64,000 bases of DNA from Acridotheres tristis (Eukaryota; Chordata; Aves; Passeriformes; Sturnidae), in contig CM072886.1 of the NCBI GenBank assembly GCA_037013685.1, positions 29,457,080 through 29,521,079 on the forward strand, given 5' to 3'. Below, piece after piece: positions 24,721 through 39,112 of this stretch. Each line of letters starts with the position of its first letter. Within the stretch, counting starts at the first letter, position 1. The translations under genes and the position numbers were made by a program. Below the pieces are notes generated by a model that had not been told where the DNA came from, made no database searches, and was given only the letters and a program-made list of their open reading frames with translations.

Positions 24721-27700
24721 GAACTAGTGCTAGCTAGCAAAAGTAAACTTTTTGTGGGAGAGATCTCCAAATATCCCCTGCAAACAGCATTTCTATGATT
24801 ATGATCCTTGGAATCTGGAGTTCTGAATCCCATTGTTTTTTTCCTTTGAAAGAGCACCTTTCTTCCCCACAGGAGTATAAAGCAAGTCCTCCTGTCCTCA
24901 GTTTCTGAAGAAGTTTCTGCAGAAGAGTTTATTTAGGTTAAAATAAAAACTCTTGAATTTATTTTTGTTCATGGCATCTGAGGAAATACACATGAAATAT
25001 AGCAGAATATTCTGATAAAATAGGTCTGACCTTTTTAGTACAAAAAAGGCAAACCACTTATTTGTGTCCATAGATATCCGTACAAAAGCAGTGCCATTCA
25101 CTTCAAGTGTGAAAAGAACTTATTAAGTCATAAGTTTATGACTTTAGTTCTTCTTTAAAACGAAGTATTGAATGCCTAGGGACTGCTTAGAATGCTCACT
25201 ACACACATGCAAGCAGCAGCAACAACAAACAATCAGTTAAACTATTAACTATCTAAAAAACTTATGTGCTCAGTTTCTTACCTTGGAATTTGTTCCTATT
25301 CTGTCACTTGTAGAGAACAGAATGCCACATTAAAAGAAAACATCAGCAAATAATTGTCTTAATGATTAGACAATATGTTAATGAAACACAGAGTAGAAAC
25401 TCACTAATTTGTACTGTACAGGCAAAGATATTGCGTGTCATATATTTTTCTCTCAACTTCTATTGTATGGAATTCCAGACTGAACTGCAGTTTTTACAAC
25501 ATACAGAGTACTCCACATGTGTGCAGTTTGGATTTCACAGGACTGTAAATAATTTTAACTGTTTGCATTGGTTGTTGGTTTTAATCTTTTAGATGCACGA
25601 ACTCTTAAATTTTTATCAGGTTTTCAAAAAACTTTGATACAGGATAATGCATCTTAAAAAATTGCATGCCTTTACTGTACGTCTGAGAAGAATTTATATC
25701 CCTAAGGCTTTCCTCTAGGATATCTTCTGACATCAAAAAGGTAAAATTAGAAATAGATTCTATTTCTTTCAGATGGCTATTTAATTTTTTTTTCTTCCAA
25801 ACACTGTAATTTAATTTTAAAGTTCACTTTGAAAATAAACAATAAGTGAATGTGTTTTCAGAGAAAATGCTTTCTCTTTGCTCAAAATGAAAGCAGACAT
25901 CTGGTTTCTAAATTATTAGCTTTTAATTGTCTACCTAATCACTACGTTCGGTGAATTTAAAAACGGCATTTATTTACCTATCAGAAAAATACATTGCTGG
26001 TAGAAATGTCTCTTTTTATGCATGTATATGCATGCAACTTGCTCTCTTTTATTTTTCATATGTGCCCATTTGCATCCACTTACAAAGTTATAAATTTAAA
26101 ATGCTGCAAATGCAACAAACATTGCCTAGTGCTTGCTATTTTATTTAATAGCAAAGTCAGTTTATTTCATCAACGAGCCTATGTTTGTAGAAGTAAATAT
26201 ATAATATTCATTAGAACTGTACGCTTTCTGCTCCTTACTATCATTCACAGCCTATCGATATAAAGCAGGTTCTATCTGTCCTTCCACCCAGATGGTTGAA
26301 GTTACATGTGATTGCATGAAAGCCCTGATATGAAATGCCTATGGCTTACTGGATTACCCTCTCACCACATGTTTCAAATTAATAATAAAAAAGAAGGGGA
26401 AAAAAGAACCAGTGCAATCTCGCTACAAAAGAACAAGAGTTTATTGTATAACAGGATTGCAGATGTGGAAAGGTGCTCATAATAAGGCTACACTATTTTT
26501 GTTTCATTGTGCATCTGGAAAGCCAAAGGATCTTTAAAGCACTAGGAGCTCATACTAGACAGTCTTAGCTCTTTGATTAACTGAATATTCAGAGAAATGA
26601 TTCATTTTTGTAAATTCTATGCCATTCATCATCATATTGTCATTTATATAATCACAAAATGATTTACAAAGTCAAGATTTTTTTCTAATTTCTGAAACAA
26701 TTTTAAGACATCAAAGACTTTCAGATATAAACATCAAAGAGCAGCCCAAATCAGAGATTTCTGGCTAAGACAGTTTAGTTCATTTAATATCCTCTGGTTT
26801 TCCTAGGATTAAATTACAGCACATAAAATTCTTGGAATCTGTCTTAGGAAGCTGTACTGTATATTTATTATTTATTACAGTATGGCCATTTTTTTTTCTT
26901 TTGGTGGGGCAGAGGACTTTGTGGTAAAGAAGATGCCATCTTTTCAATTTATCAAACCAGCAGCAAATTCTTATGAAATATTAGACATACAATGATCTAA
27001 TCCTACTGGGAATGGAGAGATGTGTTAACTGAGGAAATATTTGCACATGAGCTCAGGATGAAATGCAGTTCTCTTTTAATCAGCCCGTTACAGAGGGATG
27101 CTTATATGAATTTAATAAGAATGTTCTGGGGAAAGGTAAGACAAAACAAGAATAAAATTACTTCTTTACAGAAGGAATAATATCAGTTGCTATAGCTATT
27201 GAAAACAGTAGGCCAGGTTTGTAGTATTGGCTAAAGGAAGTAATTTGAAATGCTTTCCATTATTTCCACAATTTACAACAGGGTGACACTAGAGAAGCTG
27301 ATCATATGGATACCAGGCATTGCAGGTGACTGGCACAGATGCAAGTCTTGGCCAGAGAATTTAGAAAGCAAAACACTGTAAATTCATCTAGTCAAGATCA
27401 ATCATTATGGACACATGAAAGTTTTTATCGTGCACTACCAAGAATATAAGCATATATAGTCACATTCATTATCCACCTAAGGAAGACAGGATGTTATCAG
27501 TTGCCTTCAAGGAAGTAAGGTAGATTGAAATGTGTGTCTGGTCTACCAAATATCAGGGAGGATCTTGCCAGAGGGAAAAGCTACATGAAATACAAACTCT
27601 CTGCAGAATCCATTGCTATAGACTGAATAATTAAAATTCTAAATGCTTACCCTTGAAAAGCATGCAACCACCCTTTCAAAAGCAGACTACTGACTAGAGG

Positions 27701-30700
27701 AACTGAGTTGCTGGGAATATGACCTCATATTACTGTACATCAAGGTTTTGCCCAGCTGGATTTCTATTCTAATGCTCGTAACAAGCTGGGTTAGGTTCAA
27801 GACAATTCAGGAACTTGAGCAAAAAAAAAATGCATGGTTTCTAGATAAATATTGTTCAAGATAAAACTCCAGGGAAAAAAAAAACCAAAACATTAACAGG
27901 AAGAAACACTTGACTTTTTAACCAAGATTTTGTCTTTCAGATATTTCAGTGCAAAATTCTAAAAGGCATTGCTGTATATAACCAATGAAGTTTAATTACA
28001 TTTCCTTTGCTGATATCTGTGGAAATTTGTTTAAGATAAGTACTTTGTATGAAATCTCTGCTGGTCTGGTGTGAGAATGCGAGAAGACAAAGGGGAACAT
28101 GTGCCATGCTGCTATAGCTCCACTGCCAGAATGAAAGAGATCCTACACATCTATTCCAATTTCTAGTCAGTGTTTTATGGTCACATAGACTGCTGATGAA
28201 GCCTTATGTCTAACCACTCAAAGCAGAAAGAAAGCAAACTGGTATGTGTGAGAGAGAGACAGCTGCCTCCTCTTCTGTACAGTTAAAACCCATCTTAGAC
28301 AAATATAGTTAATATATTTAGGTTGAGAATTTGTCTGGTTCTGGTTCCTTAACATATATGCTCATCATGATGCACTGCACAGAGTAGGTAATTTAAATTC
28401 AGGTATAAAAAACTTCTGTCAATGGCTTGCATTGGTGTAGCTTAGCTTGAGTCCAGGTTAGAGAGTCCCTTGGGATAGGATGTGGGGGAGGAACGGGACA
28501 AAGACTCCTCTCAGCTTCCATCAGGATTGGATTAAACCCAGGAAAGATAACCAGGGCTCTAGAAACATTCAAGGCTGATCACAAGAAGTAGCCAAGTAGG
28601 AAGCCTAGGAACAAAAGCTTGATTTCACCAGGGTTTTGAAGATGAATTCTAACTTAGGTAGGGCTGGGATTTTCCTTTCATTGCTATCACATAACTTATA
28701 AAGAACCTAGAGACTTTGATACCTAGTTTTGCTAAGAAAATTTTGGTGATAGGATTACAGTTTCCTAGGATTTGAATAAATTTTTGTCCCAGTGTTAATA
28801 TAGGGAGTTTTACTGAGTGATTTCTTCTGTTCCACTCTGCTTCTCTGTTTGCATGTACTTGGATAAGTTGCATATCTGCTGAAAGTGTTGTGGTTCTGTG
28901 AGGATTCTTTGAAAAAGTGGTTATAATTGTGGTGGACTGAAATTTTGTAAAAAATTTGGTTACATTCAGAAAAGATATACAGACTTTTAAAAAAACAACA
29001 TTTTGATCACAATGTTATTTGTCATTGCTCAGAATTTTATTCGAGAACAGCAAGCTTTAACAGGCTTTATGTTTTCTGAGACACAGGCCATTTTTAAAGT
29101 GTTTTGTTGAGTGCCTCCATGCAGTCAGGCTCAAATTCTGCCTTCAGGCATAGATGAAATAAAAATGCTACATTAAAACCTATGTCATATTTGCCCCATT
29201 CCAGTGAATAAGAGAAGCATTATTTTAGGATTAACAGCCAACTCTTTCCACCACCCAGTATCGTTCCCAGAGAAGGCATAGCACTTGTAGTTCTCCCTCT
29301 CCACACATACATACACATTCTACTCCTACCCTGCAGATATCTCTTCTTTCTTTAGGTCCCCTACAAGTGACACCTGCTCTCCTATACTACCAGCTTGTCC
29401 TATGTAGCAGCAGAGTATCTCTCTCAGACGTACTTGACATCTCTGTCCTTTCCCTTAGCCCTGTTCTATACACCTGTGTATTATCACTCTTGTCCTTGCC
29501 CCGTTGGTGCTTTTCTTTACAATATAAGTGATTTCATTTGTTCCTCCTCGTGGTCAAATGGACACTGATTTCTGTATGCTTTTGTCCAACTGACCATTTA
29601 TGAACACTTGTTAATGTATTCTGTAAGATTTTCTTTTTATTTTAGATTCTAATTTATTGTCCTAAACAGATTCAGTGGAATTCCTTCTCAGTTGGATCAG
29701 CAGCCATTGACAAGCAGCTGGCTTTGCCTAATAATAATAATTTAACTAATAAAATGTTGTATTTGGAGAATGTAGATTTAAAAAATTCAACTTGACATTT
29801 CTAGCCATAAAAGTGGGTAGTGTTATGTTCATATGTTTATAATTTTAAATATTAGCAGTTCCAGTTCCTTTTAAACAACTTGAGGAATTCAGAAACAGCA
29901 GATGTTTTCATCTGCTGTATCCTTTCCTATGAAATGCACAGGTAGTGAGTCTTCTGAGGCTGTAGTATCATAGTATTGCTGTTTCACTGAGGAAGCAGAG
30001 GAACAATGACTTCCTTAGTGCTAAAGATGAATCCAATCCCACAATTTTATTTAAAGAGGCTTGAATGCAATGGGAATTTGTAGCTGGGCAGAACTTGGCC
30101 ACATTATTTTGTTCTGACTTCTCTTTTCCAAACCCAAATTAAATATTTTAATTTGTCTGATCACTCAGAAAATGTTGCAAAATTTTGGCTTTGAGTTGAC
30201 TTAAATCCCACATATGGATTTTTTATGGGTCCCCAGACAGCAAGCTAAAGAGGAATAACTGTTATTCATAAAAGATTACACACAAAATTGTGTCGTCTCA
30301 AATAGGCAGTGTCTAATACTTCACTAATAACATTGGTTATGAATGAATAACCAGTGAATAGTTCTCTCAGGAGATTATTTTCAAAAGCCTATGAGAAGAG
30401 TTTTGACATATGAATTGCTGGTATGGTTATTTGGACCTTTCATGATATCTTTGTGGCGGATGAGAGTGAATTATTTCTAGGAATAGATCCTGTGGCAAGA
30501 CATGTTCTCTTATGTTCCTACACATGAGCTGAGTCCAAGAGGAGAGCCATAGGGTGAGCAGACACTTGCAACATGACATCTATCTAGTAGAATGACAGGT
30601 CTGAAACCCTGAGGGCCAAAGAGGTAAGGTTGTTCATTCTATGTCATAATTTCCCCACACACGCTCCTTTTCCTATGCAGTTGTTTAGTTCCATGTAAAA

Positions 30701-33050
30701 ACAAAGCCTCTGATGGCTTGTTGTGAAAACCACGTGAACTGGGTGCAACTTGTTTAATTAGGGTTTAATTCATATGTAGGATGATCTTTTACAATGTGAA
30801 GTGATTTCTACCCTGTTGATCAGCTAACTGACCCCATTAAATAAATGACCTATGCAGATGTGCAAAGGGCATTGTTGTGTAAATGGAGGGTGACTGAGGC
30901 AGTGAGGTCCTGCATGGCATGTGTGCTCTCTGCTCCTAGTGACTTCTGTGAGCATTAACTGGCACTTGAAAGATGAAGAGCAACTCATGGGCCCAAACCT
31001 AAAAAGTACTGGAAAAACTCTGCAGCTGATAAAAATTTGCATGTGTCAGCTTCCAGCTGTTAAATGGTTGATCTGATGTATTGAGTCCTCATGGCTCAGA
31101 ACTATGTTTAAACCTTGGTATAATAAAATCAGTGCTTCTTCAGGGCATAAACAGACTCCACATGTTTTGTTAAATTAGTCACTTAATGATTGAATTATAT
31201 TTTAAGAGCCCATTCCAGTTCATCCTTGTTGGAATTAATTCCTTAAAATATGGTCCTTTTGAAGATGTCTCAGCTACTCTAGTGCATGCCAGATGCTCAC
31301 CATGGCTCTCCCTCCAAACACTCTTATTCCAGATAGGTTAACAAACAAAAGTGATGGATATGCACGATAATAATGCTAAGTTTCATATTTCAGTAGTCAG
31401 GCTGTTCACTCTTCATTCCTTGTAAGTCCTGGGAATTTAAACCTGACTCACAAAAGATGTATACTCTTAACTTTTGGACTTCCTTTTAGATCATGTATCA
31501 CGTAAGTACGAAATTCATTATATCATTGCCTGTAAAGTCTGTGCCAAATTGCAAAACTTTTAACTTACAGAAAGGATTAACCAATCCTTTCTGCTTCTAT
31601 TATTTTCTTGTCTCAATGGCTCTGCAGGGATTGCTGTGGTCTCATTATTCGTGAGACATGATACAGTAGGGGACATGATAAAGAAAAGGTAAGGAGACCC
31701 TTGATAATTGCCCTAGGCAATGCTATCTACATCTCAGACAGTTCATATGGTAATTGTGTTTATGTAAGCTCACCCTGGAACTATAAATCTCATCTCTTAT
31801 AGTAGAAGGGATTTTGAGGTGTCTTGAGCTAGCTTTTTCTGTTGCTTCAGTTATGACATTATACCCATGTAAATAAGAATGGTGTGCTAGCAAAAGAGAT
31901 GTCTAAAAATGGATGAAGAAAACCCATAACTAAGATGTAACCTTGTAGCTAGCTGGAGCATAAAGTAGATGTCTATAATTCTAAGTCAATAAAGTAATTT
32001 TCAATAGTGTACTACATAAAATAAATTTATTGTTGTACCTCTGCTGTTTCAGAATTTCACAAAATGAGCACAATGTCGCTTGTCAAGTGGCATATATATG
32101 CTTTTTTGAGACTAATAAATAAGCATGAAAATAGAAATGCATTTTTAACATAGAAGTAGGATTCAGTTAGAATCTTATCCATCTTTCTTAATATAAAATA
32201 TTTGGGAAAATTCACATGGGATTTAAAAGATTTGGAAACCTGACTAGGCTTTGAATAAGTTCTTCCCTGTTTTCTGTAACTAGTGGAAAAGATATTTCTC
32301 AGCACATCAGCTGCCTCTAATTACAGACTATGATACAAAGAAATAAGATAATGATGGAGAATGTCAGCCATAACACTTTCTGGTGAGCCACTACTATCAT
32401 TTTTTCTCCAAAATATGACTGACATCTTTCCTTTAACCCTCCCACCCCTAACTCTTTATGTATATTGGCATGATGGCCCTGCAACTATGTGGGGCACCAT
32501 GTTTTTGTTGCTAAGCACTAGGAGAGAGTGAGCCATGGGAATCTTTAGCTATAATTTGTACTGAATTCTTTGAGGCTTTCCTTCAGGAAAAACAAAGAGT
32601 GGAACTTTTAACTCATTCATTGGCATTATTGAGTGCTTGTCTTTTCACACATTTAAAGGCTGAGTGAAGTCTAAACAACAGATTTACCAGACAGTTATTA
32701 TAAAGCTTTAAACATGATGAAAAATATTCACCATTATGAGGACCAGGCACACTTCCAGTGTCATCATGAAACGGCATGCACTTTATCTCAAGTTAATTTG
32801 ATCCTGAATCTTCAAAGTGCCATTGTAAATTAAAACTATTCTAATTATATTTTATCAAAAAATTAGCATTGAACTTACATTTATGAACAGTGTGATTTGA
32901 CCAGAAGTCCATGGGAATGCTGGAGGTATGAAGTTCTTTTAGACAGCATGTTAACTGAAGACAGGAGTTCTGTCATCCCATACAAATTTTGCCTTAGTCT
33001 GAAAATGAAGACATCTATTTTATCCGTCCTTCCTTATTCTTCCTCACAAA
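24721..33050. other. Intergenic AT-rich stretch
   Basis: About 8.3 kb with no supported gene, RNA or identifiable transposon. Short open frames (at most about 90 codons) have no motifs. The block at about 30170-30370 has little low-complexity sequence and several homeodomain-like cores. It could be an enhancer, but I cannot show it. Confidence 0.5.
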
Positions 33051-33387
<337 letters not shown>

Positions 33388-35894
33388 TTTTACTCCATTC
33401 TTTCCACGAAGGAAAAAACAGCAAGTATCAATGATGAATATAATTTCAGGTAGACTACACACTAGAGTAGATATTTTAAGTAATAATATACTGATTGAAA
33501 ATGTTGCATCTTTACGTAGAGTGTAAATTTCTGACAAACTGGATGGATTAATAGCAGCTGCAACTCTCTGAAATATACGACCAAAATATTTTGTGCAATA
33601 CACTTTTAGAAAGAAAAGAATAAACTATGCAGAGACATTTTTCCATGTATAAACATTTTTGTAAAATTTAGAGTAATAGGAAAAATCTCCCAGATATTCA
33701 TCCATCGCTTCACTATAACAGATAATGCAAATATTTAAGTCCATTCTATAACTATTACCTATAATTATTATAATTCTTTAGAAGATTCTAAGTGTGAACT
33801 GACTGGTTATGACTATGAGGAAAAGGACAGGAAAGTATTAAGGATGAAGTTTCATCTTTGCATGTTTCACTGCTTAAAATTCTTTTATTCTTCCTGATAT
33901 AATTGAGAGATGAACACTCCAAAACTAGCCTATTCAAAGGGATAGATTAAAAAGCCAGTAGCCTAAATGGAAAGGGGCATCTTCATCCACCGAATATTTG
34001 CCTGAGTAAGTGCATCTTCATGCTAAAAAAGTTACAAAATATTTTCTCTAAAGAAAGAGCAGAAGTAGTTTACATTTTTTTTTCTTCAGGATAAATTATA
34101 GATTGTTAATAAAATTCACAAATTTTAAATTCTGTTTGGCCTCAGTATGGATTTTTTTTTCTTTTCTGGAGATGACAAGCTTGTTATTTTTTTCCACATC
34201 AGCCTCTCAAAAATTTGATAACACTGTAATGTATTTTGGGGTTTTTTAATTCTCCTCTATAGACTGGACTCTTCCCAACTAATTGTTGTATGAAATTCAA
34301 GATTATTTTCTAGAACCACAAACAACCAGAATGAAATTCTCATTTTTTAATACATTGTCAAGAATAGAACCTTTAAGAAAAATAGTACACATTTTGAGAC
34401 TCAAGACCTGACAATCTCAATGTTTAGCTGATTTTACCAGGAATTCCAGCTTATGCCTTCTTAGTGAAGACAGTAGTAAAGAATTTGTAGCTGGATACAT
34501 TGGTAGAAAGTCTGAGTAGTGAATGTGCCCCTTGGTTACTAGCACTGCAGAGGACACAACATAAATAGATGTTCACTGACATATGCACTGGATCATCTCC
34601 TTTTGACTGAATGCACAGAGCTGGAGTGCACAGTATGGAAATCAGACACTCTCTGCTCTGTGGATAGTAGCTATTCTTTCAGCATCTCTGTGACTGCTGT
34701 GTGCTGTCTGATGGCTCTCTCTGTCTGTAAAATGTTATGTACTTGCACTTCACAAACAGCAAAAAATATACAGGGAGATCCCACTTCCTCTGAGAGGAGA
34801 AAAAGAAACATATGTATCCCCCATTAAGCCTGTTATTTCCAGAACTGACATCTACAAACTACCTGTTTTTCAGTGTTTCAACACTGGCCTTTTGTAATAT
34901 GAAGTTTTGGCCCAATACCCACCTGCCTAAGTAGTGTCTTTTGCTATGCTAATGCTGTTCTTCTCTGGTGCATTTATATTAGGTCTTGCCTCCATAACAT
35001 CTTTCAGGAAATCTAGCTAAAGTTCATATTTCATTCAAGCAGATTGTTTAATTTGAATTAAATACCAGTATAGACATAGTGTAGCTTATGCCATTTCTCA
35101 ACCACATGAACTTTCCTGAGTGGCCGTATTTTGTTCTCTTTATAAATGGTTTGTTAGGGCCCATACCTGTATCATTCTTCAATTATTTTACTACACAGTA
35201 AAATGCTGTATAATTCATTTGTTTGTGATTTTTATTACTTTTTCTGGAAGTTCTGGCACTTTTTGATGACATTCCTTCCTGGAAGGGGCACATTTTCCCC
35301 CTTCCTGTCAATTCACATGATGATTTCTTGTTCTGGACTTTCCCCAGGACTCTGTGTGTAATCGAATACCCAAGGAAAGGTCTTCCAATTTACATGTACT
35401 TGATCAACTTTCTGCTACCCAGTGTTTCCTGCTCATTGCATCAGCTGGATTGGTACTGCCTTCTCTGTAAAAGCTTTTTCTTGGACATCCTGCTGTACAT
35501 AAGTATAGTGTTTTTCTCCATATCAGGTTCTATCTGTTCGGCTTCGACAGGACCATATTATCCACTGATATAGAGTAATTGGTTTCACTCAAATTCCTTT
35601 GTATCAAGGAATTTGATACGCCCTTTTACTTCTTTTGAGGAAGGATATTTTGCTGTGTTAAAAAAGCCTTGCTGCTCTCTCTGTTACTTTAAACCATGTT
35701 CAAAACTTTTTTAGCTTTTTATTTTTGAGGTATGAGGCTAAAACCTTTGGGCTGTAGGTCGTGATTATTAAAAAACGACAAGCTTATCCTTTAACTCAAT
35801 AGACTGAGATAATCAAGTGGGCACTGTATAACAAAGTAACTTGGTAGCTAACAAAAATACTTTAGTACTTGGTAATGAATTTTTATTCACTTCA
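33388..35894. other. Intergenic AT-rich stretch
   Basis: No gene supported. A notable overlapping inverted repeat lies at 35589-35619 (listed separately). Confidence 0.5.
35589..35619. repeat. Two overlapping perfect inverted repeats
   Basis: First hairpin: 11-base arms tcaaattcctt (35589-35599) and aaggaatttga (35606-35616) with a 6-base loop. Second hairpin: 7-base arms gtatcaa (35601-35607) and ttgatac (35613-35619). The two share bases and cannot form together. Confidence 0.75.
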
Positions 35895-36020
35895 TAGAAT
35901 CATAGAATATCCCGAGTTGGAAAGGACCCACAAGGACTATTGAGTCCCTTTTGGCTGCCAAGGCACAGCTGTTTCATGGTACAGAGATGCTCCTACAGAC
36001 CTCAGTAAGGCCAAAAGGGC
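35895..36020 (-). mobile_element. CR1 LINE 3' end fragment
   Basis: Begins with the CR1 3'-terminal repeat read in reverse (tcatagaatcatagaat) followed by 'gagttggaaaggacccacaaggac', typical of avian CR1 3' untranslated regions. Severely 5'-truncated, as is usual for CR1. Confidence 0.85.
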
Positions 36021-36925
36021 TATGTACTTTTTACTTCCCTAAAAAATGTGAAACTTTATAAAGTCTAATGCCTGAAATTTGGCAGGCAGTTGTTGATTGC
36101 ACTCACATTAAAGGTGGTTTCCTTGTTCTAAATCAAAGCATTTCAGATTGTAACCCTCATCTTCCCCAAGATGATGAGTATGCTAAATTGTGGATATATT
36201 ACCCACACTACTATGTGGCAAATTTGAGAAAACTTCCAATAAAAAAATTCAGGAGAGGAACTGAGTTTAGGGTGCCCCAAACCTGCTTACTGGCTGTTGC
36301 TTTGTGATGCCCTTGGTCTCAAGTACCAGGTACCACGTAAGGAGAGAGGATCTCCTGCTTGGTGGTTACAGGCATAACAGTAGTGGTCTGACTGTTAAAA
36401 ACAAAGCAGGATTTGATGTTCACTTACTGTGTCATCTTTTTGAAGCAACTTCCCTGAAATTTTCCTGAAGAGTATGGGCAGATGTGAAGTTACAGGGTTT
36501 AAGTGTCACCTGCAGATCACCCGTTAGCCATTTCCAGGTAAAGGCCCAACTAGCATGGTCCTGTATTTTCTACAGACTATTATACTTAACCTTATGGGGT
36601 TAATAATCATGTAATTTTTCACCTTGCTATGTGTTTGATATACCTTTTTTTAATGGTAGCTAGAAAAAGGTATGAAACTTGCACATTTAAAAAATGTCTT
36701 GTTTAGTGTCATGTTAATTAAATTCTGTACACATTGAAATCGGTTACATCTTGGGCATTCTGTCCGTAGGATTTGCATATATTCCTTTATCCTTATACAT
36801 CTATTGACATATGTCGTGAATAATTCTGGAAGTTGAGAAAATGACAAAAAAAAGGACTGGAAGTTATATAGGAAACTCATAAATCTATTAGAGATGGATC
36901 TGGAAAAAGTTGCCACTTTTCTACT
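36021..36925. other. Intergenic stretch between CR1 fragments
   Basis: No gene or RNA is supported. Open frames of 79 codons (36068-36307 plus) and 88 codons (36650-36916 minus) have no recognised motif. Confidence 0.5.
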
Positions 36926-37015
36926 TCATAGAATAGAATCCTGGAATGTTTTGGGTTGCAAGGCACCTTACATATCATCTTATTCCATCTCCTCTGCCAT
37001 GGGTAGGGCCCCATT
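36926..37015 (-). mobile_element. CR1 LINE 3' end fragment
   Basis: The sequence catagaatagaatcctggaa, then ttttgggttgcaaggcacct and a 'ctgccatgggtaggg' piece, matches the reversed avian CR1 3' region. Short, 5'-truncated and diverged. Confidence 0.8.
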
Positions 37016-38968
37016 TATTCTGATCTTGTTCCTTCATTAAGTCAACTTGTCTTTCTCTGCCTTGGATATATTTTCTCTTTTTTCCTCTAATCTATTTATT
37101 TTATTTATATTATTAAATTGAAGAGAAGGCATAAAGGAGGATGCTGAGTCCCTAATGCAACAAATATGAAATATTTAGAATGGAGTCTTAGCCAGCAGAG
37201 GTCTAGAAATTCATAGATACAATTTCTTTAATTTTAGTCCCCTTCCTTGTTCTCCTCTCAACAGTATTCTACATCTTTCTTCCAAAATCATCCTTATCTT
37301 GACTCCCTTGTGAGAATGAATTAAGATATGACTTTCTGATAGGGAAAATCCTGTATGTTGATTTACCTGTACAATCTGATAACTTACAAAAATCAGTGTA
37401 GGAAATGTGTCCGTGCTTCTGGTCTAATTAACTCATATCTGTAAGATAAATATTATCTATTGCTCAGTGCAAAATGCTCACATAACCAAAGCCTTTTTTG
37501 TAATTCTGAGACACAAGGGATAAAGATAAGGGTGCAATGTAATGCAGATCAGAGAGAGAAATAGGGTTAGCCTTTTTGCATCCCAGACCTATTCCAGCAG
37601 TGCATTTTTGTGAGCTAAACATGTCAGTGAAAATGAAGAGTTTGCACAAGGAAGGTGTTGTACAACTATCAGTGAAACTGAAAACATGTAAGAACCCATT
37701 TTGGGCCTAAGGATCTAATCTAGGAGTTTGACTAAGAGTAGTTAGTGCTGAGTTTTCCAAACAGCAAGACATGTGTTTAGAAATAGGTGATACTTTTATT
37801 TTTGTGATGAGATTACTTCAATCCAGTGTAAGTATTAAGCAATATGGTGGCTTTACCCAGCTCCATATTATTCCAGTGTTTGGCTTTTCCATTTCCTCTG
37901 AATTATTTGGATAAATTTTTCCAATATCTGACGTGTTTTACCTAGAATAATTAGACAAAAGCACCACAGAGAGGTGTGATGGGGATGAATGATTCCATGG
38001 AATTTTGAAAATCAAGATTAGCTGGTGAATAATAATATGAGAAAAAGCTTCAGTCAGCAGATATCTATTTATAGACATGCATCAAGTATAAATTAGGTTC
38101 TGCTTGAATTGAAATCAGAATAGTTTAGTTTAGTTTTGTTTGTTTTTTTTCTTTCAGTTCCAATTGAAATAATATCATATGCTTTATGTCCAAAATAAGA
38201 ATGTCCAGGACTGTGTAAAAATAAGATATATTATTTCATATAGTGTGATTTCTTCATGCCCTTCCCCAGGCTAAAATATGGTAGGTTACAAAAGAAATGC
38301 TCTAAGAGTTTTGGCAAGTGAGCCATGGCGAGTGACGTGAGTTACGGAGCAGTTGGCAGTACTGTCGGCTTCAGAGGCTGTAAAGTTCAATGTGAGATGT
38401 TTATTACAGACTGCAAACAGTGATCTGATCCAGCTGAATTAGAAGCTGATATGAGTGCTTGCTTCACCTCTTTATTTGTTGACATGCGTTTGTAAACATT
38501 CAAGGTTTTGAACATTAGGGGCAGTAAATTCTCTTCTACTTTGTTGATTCTACATTTTTGCTATTATCTTTAAGCAATGAGACGTTTCTTACCATAAAAT
38601 TGTTACTTTAAAATGATCCCTCTTTGACATATATTCTGATTTGCATTGAAATCTAAAGTTACTGTACTGATGTTATGCAGGAGATCCTGGTTTGGTACTG
38701 TAAATATATTTGCTTTGGTTCTTCCTTCCTCTTCTACGTGTTCCAGCCAACTGAATAAAAATATAACGTATTAAGTAGGTTGTTTTGCTAGAGCAACTCC
38801 TTACTATTCCTTCCATCAATGAAAAGTCGAGATCCAGCCCATTGAGCCACGAAACCACTGTCCTGTGCTATCTTTTATGGTGGATGAAAATGAAGACTGA
38901 TGGTATGGTCCCATTGACAATTGTGGCTCAGAAATACATATTTATTGAAAAGAGCTCTCCCAATATTC
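37016..38968. other. Intergenic AT-rich stretch with a CpG-retaining block
   Basis: No coding sequence. The segment about 38310-38520 keeps several CpGs and clusters of developmental-factor motifs in otherwise CpG-poor DNA (see findings). Confidence 0.5.
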
Positions 38969-39112
38969 ATAGAATCATGAAATAGTTTGGGTTGGAAGGC
39001 ACTTTTAAAGGACATCTAGTCCAAAGCCCCTGCAAGGAGCAGAGACATCTTCAACTACACCAGGTTTCTCAGAGCCCCATCCAACCTAACCTTGAAGGTT
39101 TCCAGGGTGCAG
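38969..39112 (-). mobile_element. CR1 LINE 3' end fragment
   Basis: Starts catagaatcatgaaatagtt, followed by tgggttggaaggcact, 'catctagtccaa', and an inner piece with 'cccatccaacctaaccttga', all reversed avian CR1 3' sequence. It is one of the best preserved short CR1 copies in the window. Confidence 0.9.

Noticed and set aside
29970..30030. Sequence vaguely like an old MIR-type SINE ('actgaggaagcagaggaaca')
   Set aside because: Too short and too diverged to claim without a repeat-library alignment.
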